Shown: piece by piece, positions 43,442 to 45,024 of the stretch
Layout of the letters: every line of letters starts with the position of its first letter
Position numbering within the stretch: the stretch's first letter is position 1
Assembly: GCA_016779005.1 (NCBI GenBank)
Contig: JADHOL010000014.1
Coordinates: forward strand, 1-45,024
Reading direction: 5' to 3'
Length of the DNA: 45,024 bases
DNA from: Alphaproteobacteria bacterium
GTDB taxonomy: Bacteria; Pseudomonadota; Alphaproteobacteria; Puniceispirillales; Puniceispirillaceae
Notes under the pieces: generated by a model
Told to the model about the DNA's origin: nothing
Database searches by the model: none
What the model saw: only the letters and a program-made list of their open reading frames with translations
Position numbers and translations under genes: made by a program

Positions 43442-45024
43442 CTAGCCTATCTTGCCTAATGCCCTTAACACCCGTTCAGGTGTCATTGGCATTTGCCACA
43501 TTCCGCAATCTAACGGTGCCAGCGCGTTATTTACCGCATTCATTAATGCTGCAGGAGCGCCGCCCGTGCCTGCTTCGCCTGCACCCTTCGCGCCTAAAAC
43601 AGATGTTTTAGTATAGGTTTCAACGTGAGCAACCGTAATTTCCGGCATTTCACTTGCCATAGGTACTAGATAATCAGCCATGGTTGCATTCTGCATTTGC
43701 CCGTCTGTATCATAAACACATTCTTCATATAATGCGCCTCCGATACCTTGGACTACCCCGCCACGGATTTGGTCATCAACAAGTTGTGGGTTAATCACTC
43801 TACCACAATCCTCCACAGCCCAAAAATGCAGTATTTTAATAAATCCTGTGTTTGTATCGACTTCTACATGAGCTGCCATCGCACCATTTGTAAATACAAA
43901 TGGAAAGTCGGTAACGCGGTAATGCCTTGTTGCAATTAATTCAGGTTGCAGATCATCTGGTAACTCATTGCCTCTGTAATAAACAATTTTTGCTAAATCT
44001 CCCAAAGATATCTTCTGCTCACCCGTATCCTTCATCACCACCTCACCATAAGCTATATCAAGCTCATCTGGTTTTGCCTGAAGAATCACGGCGGCAACAT
44101 CTAATACCTGCTCTTTCAAGGCATGAGAGGCTAGCAACATTGCCTCACCTCCAATGCCAGCCCCTCGCGATGCCCATGTTCCGCCGCCATAAGGCACCGT
44201 TGCGGTATCGCCAGTTGTTACCTTTACGCGCGCCATAGCAACCCCAAAAACGTCAGCGGCTATTTGTTGTAAAATAGCGTTTGTGCCCTGTCCCTGTTCG
44301 GTAACAGAGGAGGAGACATGAAGCGCACCTGCGGCATCAAGGCGGACAGTAGCACCATCTTGAGAGGCTATTGGCGCGCCGCCAATACCATAAAACATTG
44401 GAGATGGATTTGTAACCTCAACAAGAGAGACAAATCCAATGCCTCTATAAATACCATTATCTCTATTTTCAGCCTGATCTGCGAGCAACGCATCATAATC
44501 CATAATGGTTAGTAACTTATCCAAACAGGCATGATGCGATAAATCATCAAAGCGCATTCCAGTTGCAGATTTTGTAGGATAAGCATCATCAGGAATTAGA
44601 TTTTTGCGTCTTATCTGAACAGGATCCATTCCAATTGCCCGTGCTGCTTCTTCCAACATACAATCAGAAATTGCCATGGCGATTGGGTGACCAACAGCTC
44701 GATATTGACACATTAATGTTTTATTTTGGAACACAACATTACCAACTGCATGATAATGCTCGAACTGGTAAGGTGCCCCTGTCAGGTTTAAAATTTGGTT
44801 ACATTCTATCGCAGATGTTCGCGGATACATAGAAAACGGCCCGATGCCGGTAAAGTCATTAAACCCCATCCCCACAATGGAGCCGTCTTTGCGAACCCCT
44901 ATCTTAGCATCAACAACATGGTCACGGGCGTGAATATCTGTAACAAAACTCTCTAGCCTATCTGCCGTAAATTTAACCGGTCTCCTCAGAAGCTTGGCTA
45001 TTATGGCGGTTGCAATTTCATCCC
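43442..45024 (-). CDS. Molybdenum hydroxylase large subunit (xanthine dehydrogenase family), partial
   Basis: C-terminal 527 or so residues of a molybdopterin-cytosine-dinucleotide-binding subunit; the 5' end lies beyond the right edge. The frame stays open to 45024 and reads ...RRPVKFTADRLESFVTDIHARD, typical of the family, so the internal GTG/ATG near 44875 is not the start. Later come SSSVTEQGQGT, YGGGTWASRGAGIGG (cofactor binding), HVEVDTNTG and the catalytic Glu region GAKGAGEAGTGGAP. The loop equivalent to AYRGAGR (form II) is QYRAVGHPIA, and the CO-dehydrogenase signature AYxCSFR is absent. It is therefore not a classical CoxL. The small FAD and Fe-S subunits are not in view; the substrate is unknown. 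Confidence 0.9.
   Translation of the reverse strand, partial: DEIATAIIAKLLRRPVKFTADRLESFVTDIHARDHVVDAKIGVRKDGSIVGMGFNDFTGIGPFSMYPRTSAIECNQILNLTGAPYQFEHYHAVGNVVFQNKTLMCQYRAVGHPIAMAISDCMLEEAARAIGMDPVQIRRKNLIPDDAYPTKSATGMRFDDLSHHACLDKLLTIMDYDALLADQAENRDNGIYRGIGFVSLVEVTNPSPMFYGIGGAPIASQDGATVRLDAAGALHVSSSVTEQGQGTNAILQQIAADVFGVAMARVKVTTGDTATVPYGGGTWASRGAGIGGEAMLLASHALKEQVLDVAAVILQAKPDELDIAYGEVVMKDTGEQKISLGDLAKIVYYRGNELPDDLQPELIATRHYRVTDFPFVFTNGAMAAHVEVDTNTGFIKILHFWAVEDCGRVINPQLVDDQIRGGVVQGIGGALYEECVYDTDGQMQNATMADYLVPMASEMPEITVAHVETYTKTSVLGAKGAGEAGTGGAPAALMNAVNNALAPLDCGMWQMPMTPERVLRALGKIG

Noticed and set aside
1-45024. CRISPR arrays, rRNA genes, transposases, integrases
   Set aside because: No spaced direct-repeat arrays, rRNA motifs, or transposase/integrase proteins were seen on either strand.

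Overview
The window looks like chromosomal DNA of a low-G+C, free-living (probably marine) member of the Alphaproteobacteria. The evidence is the gene order argS–dgt–erpA–xthA, SPOR–scpA–scpB, tatABC–serS–surE–pcm–nlpD, yajC–secD–secF–Mth938–squalene/phytoene synthase-like, and pcm-like–tolC–valS, all familiar alphaproteobacterial linkages. A SAR116/Puniceispirillales-like lineage would fit, but I cannot prove it from sequence alone. TGA, TAA and TAG are all used as stops.

Region 1 (1–4371) is AT-rich and accessory-looking. It holds the tail of an unknown gene, a tandem-repeat membrane protein gene broken by an in-frame TGA at its ninth codon, a DUF4174 protein, an orphan phage-type GH108 endolysin, tRNA-Lys(UUU) with a clear promoter, and a very AT-rich FkbM methyltransferase. 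Several short direct and inverted repeats lie between them.

Region 2 (4372–14100) holds an NCS2 purine permease with a strong terminator, then coaD–gyrA–ssb on the minus strand, facing uvrA–trmFO on the plus strand. ssb and uvrA diverge from a shared control region.

Region 3 (14105–24564) is a cell-envelope and secretion block: two homologues of mitochondrial complex I assembly factors (SQS/PSY-like and Mth938), SecF, SecD and YajC, a DUF815 ATPase on the opposite strand, then NlpD, Pcm, SurE, SerRS and TatCBA. TatA has an unusual lysine/alanine-rich tail.

Region 4 (24765–32491) holds an orphan Fe3+-type ABC ATPase, ScpB, ScpA, a SPOR protein with a 12-bp minisatellite, ArgRS and Dgt, then divergent erpA and xthA. 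nagZ, which I would expect between the SPOR gene and scpA, is absent.

Region 5 (32531–40980, all minus strand) is pcm-like–tolC–valS followed by two tandem IlvD/Edd-family dehydratases. The downstream paralogue has lost two of the three Fe-S cysteines and the metal-centre lysine, so it is a candidate pseudoenzyme or partner subunit; this is the most interesting signal in the window.

Region 6 (41132–45024) holds a luciferase-like flavin monooxygenase divergent from a LysR regulator across an 18-bp perfect palindrome, and the C-terminal part of a molybdenum hydroxylase that runs off the right edge.
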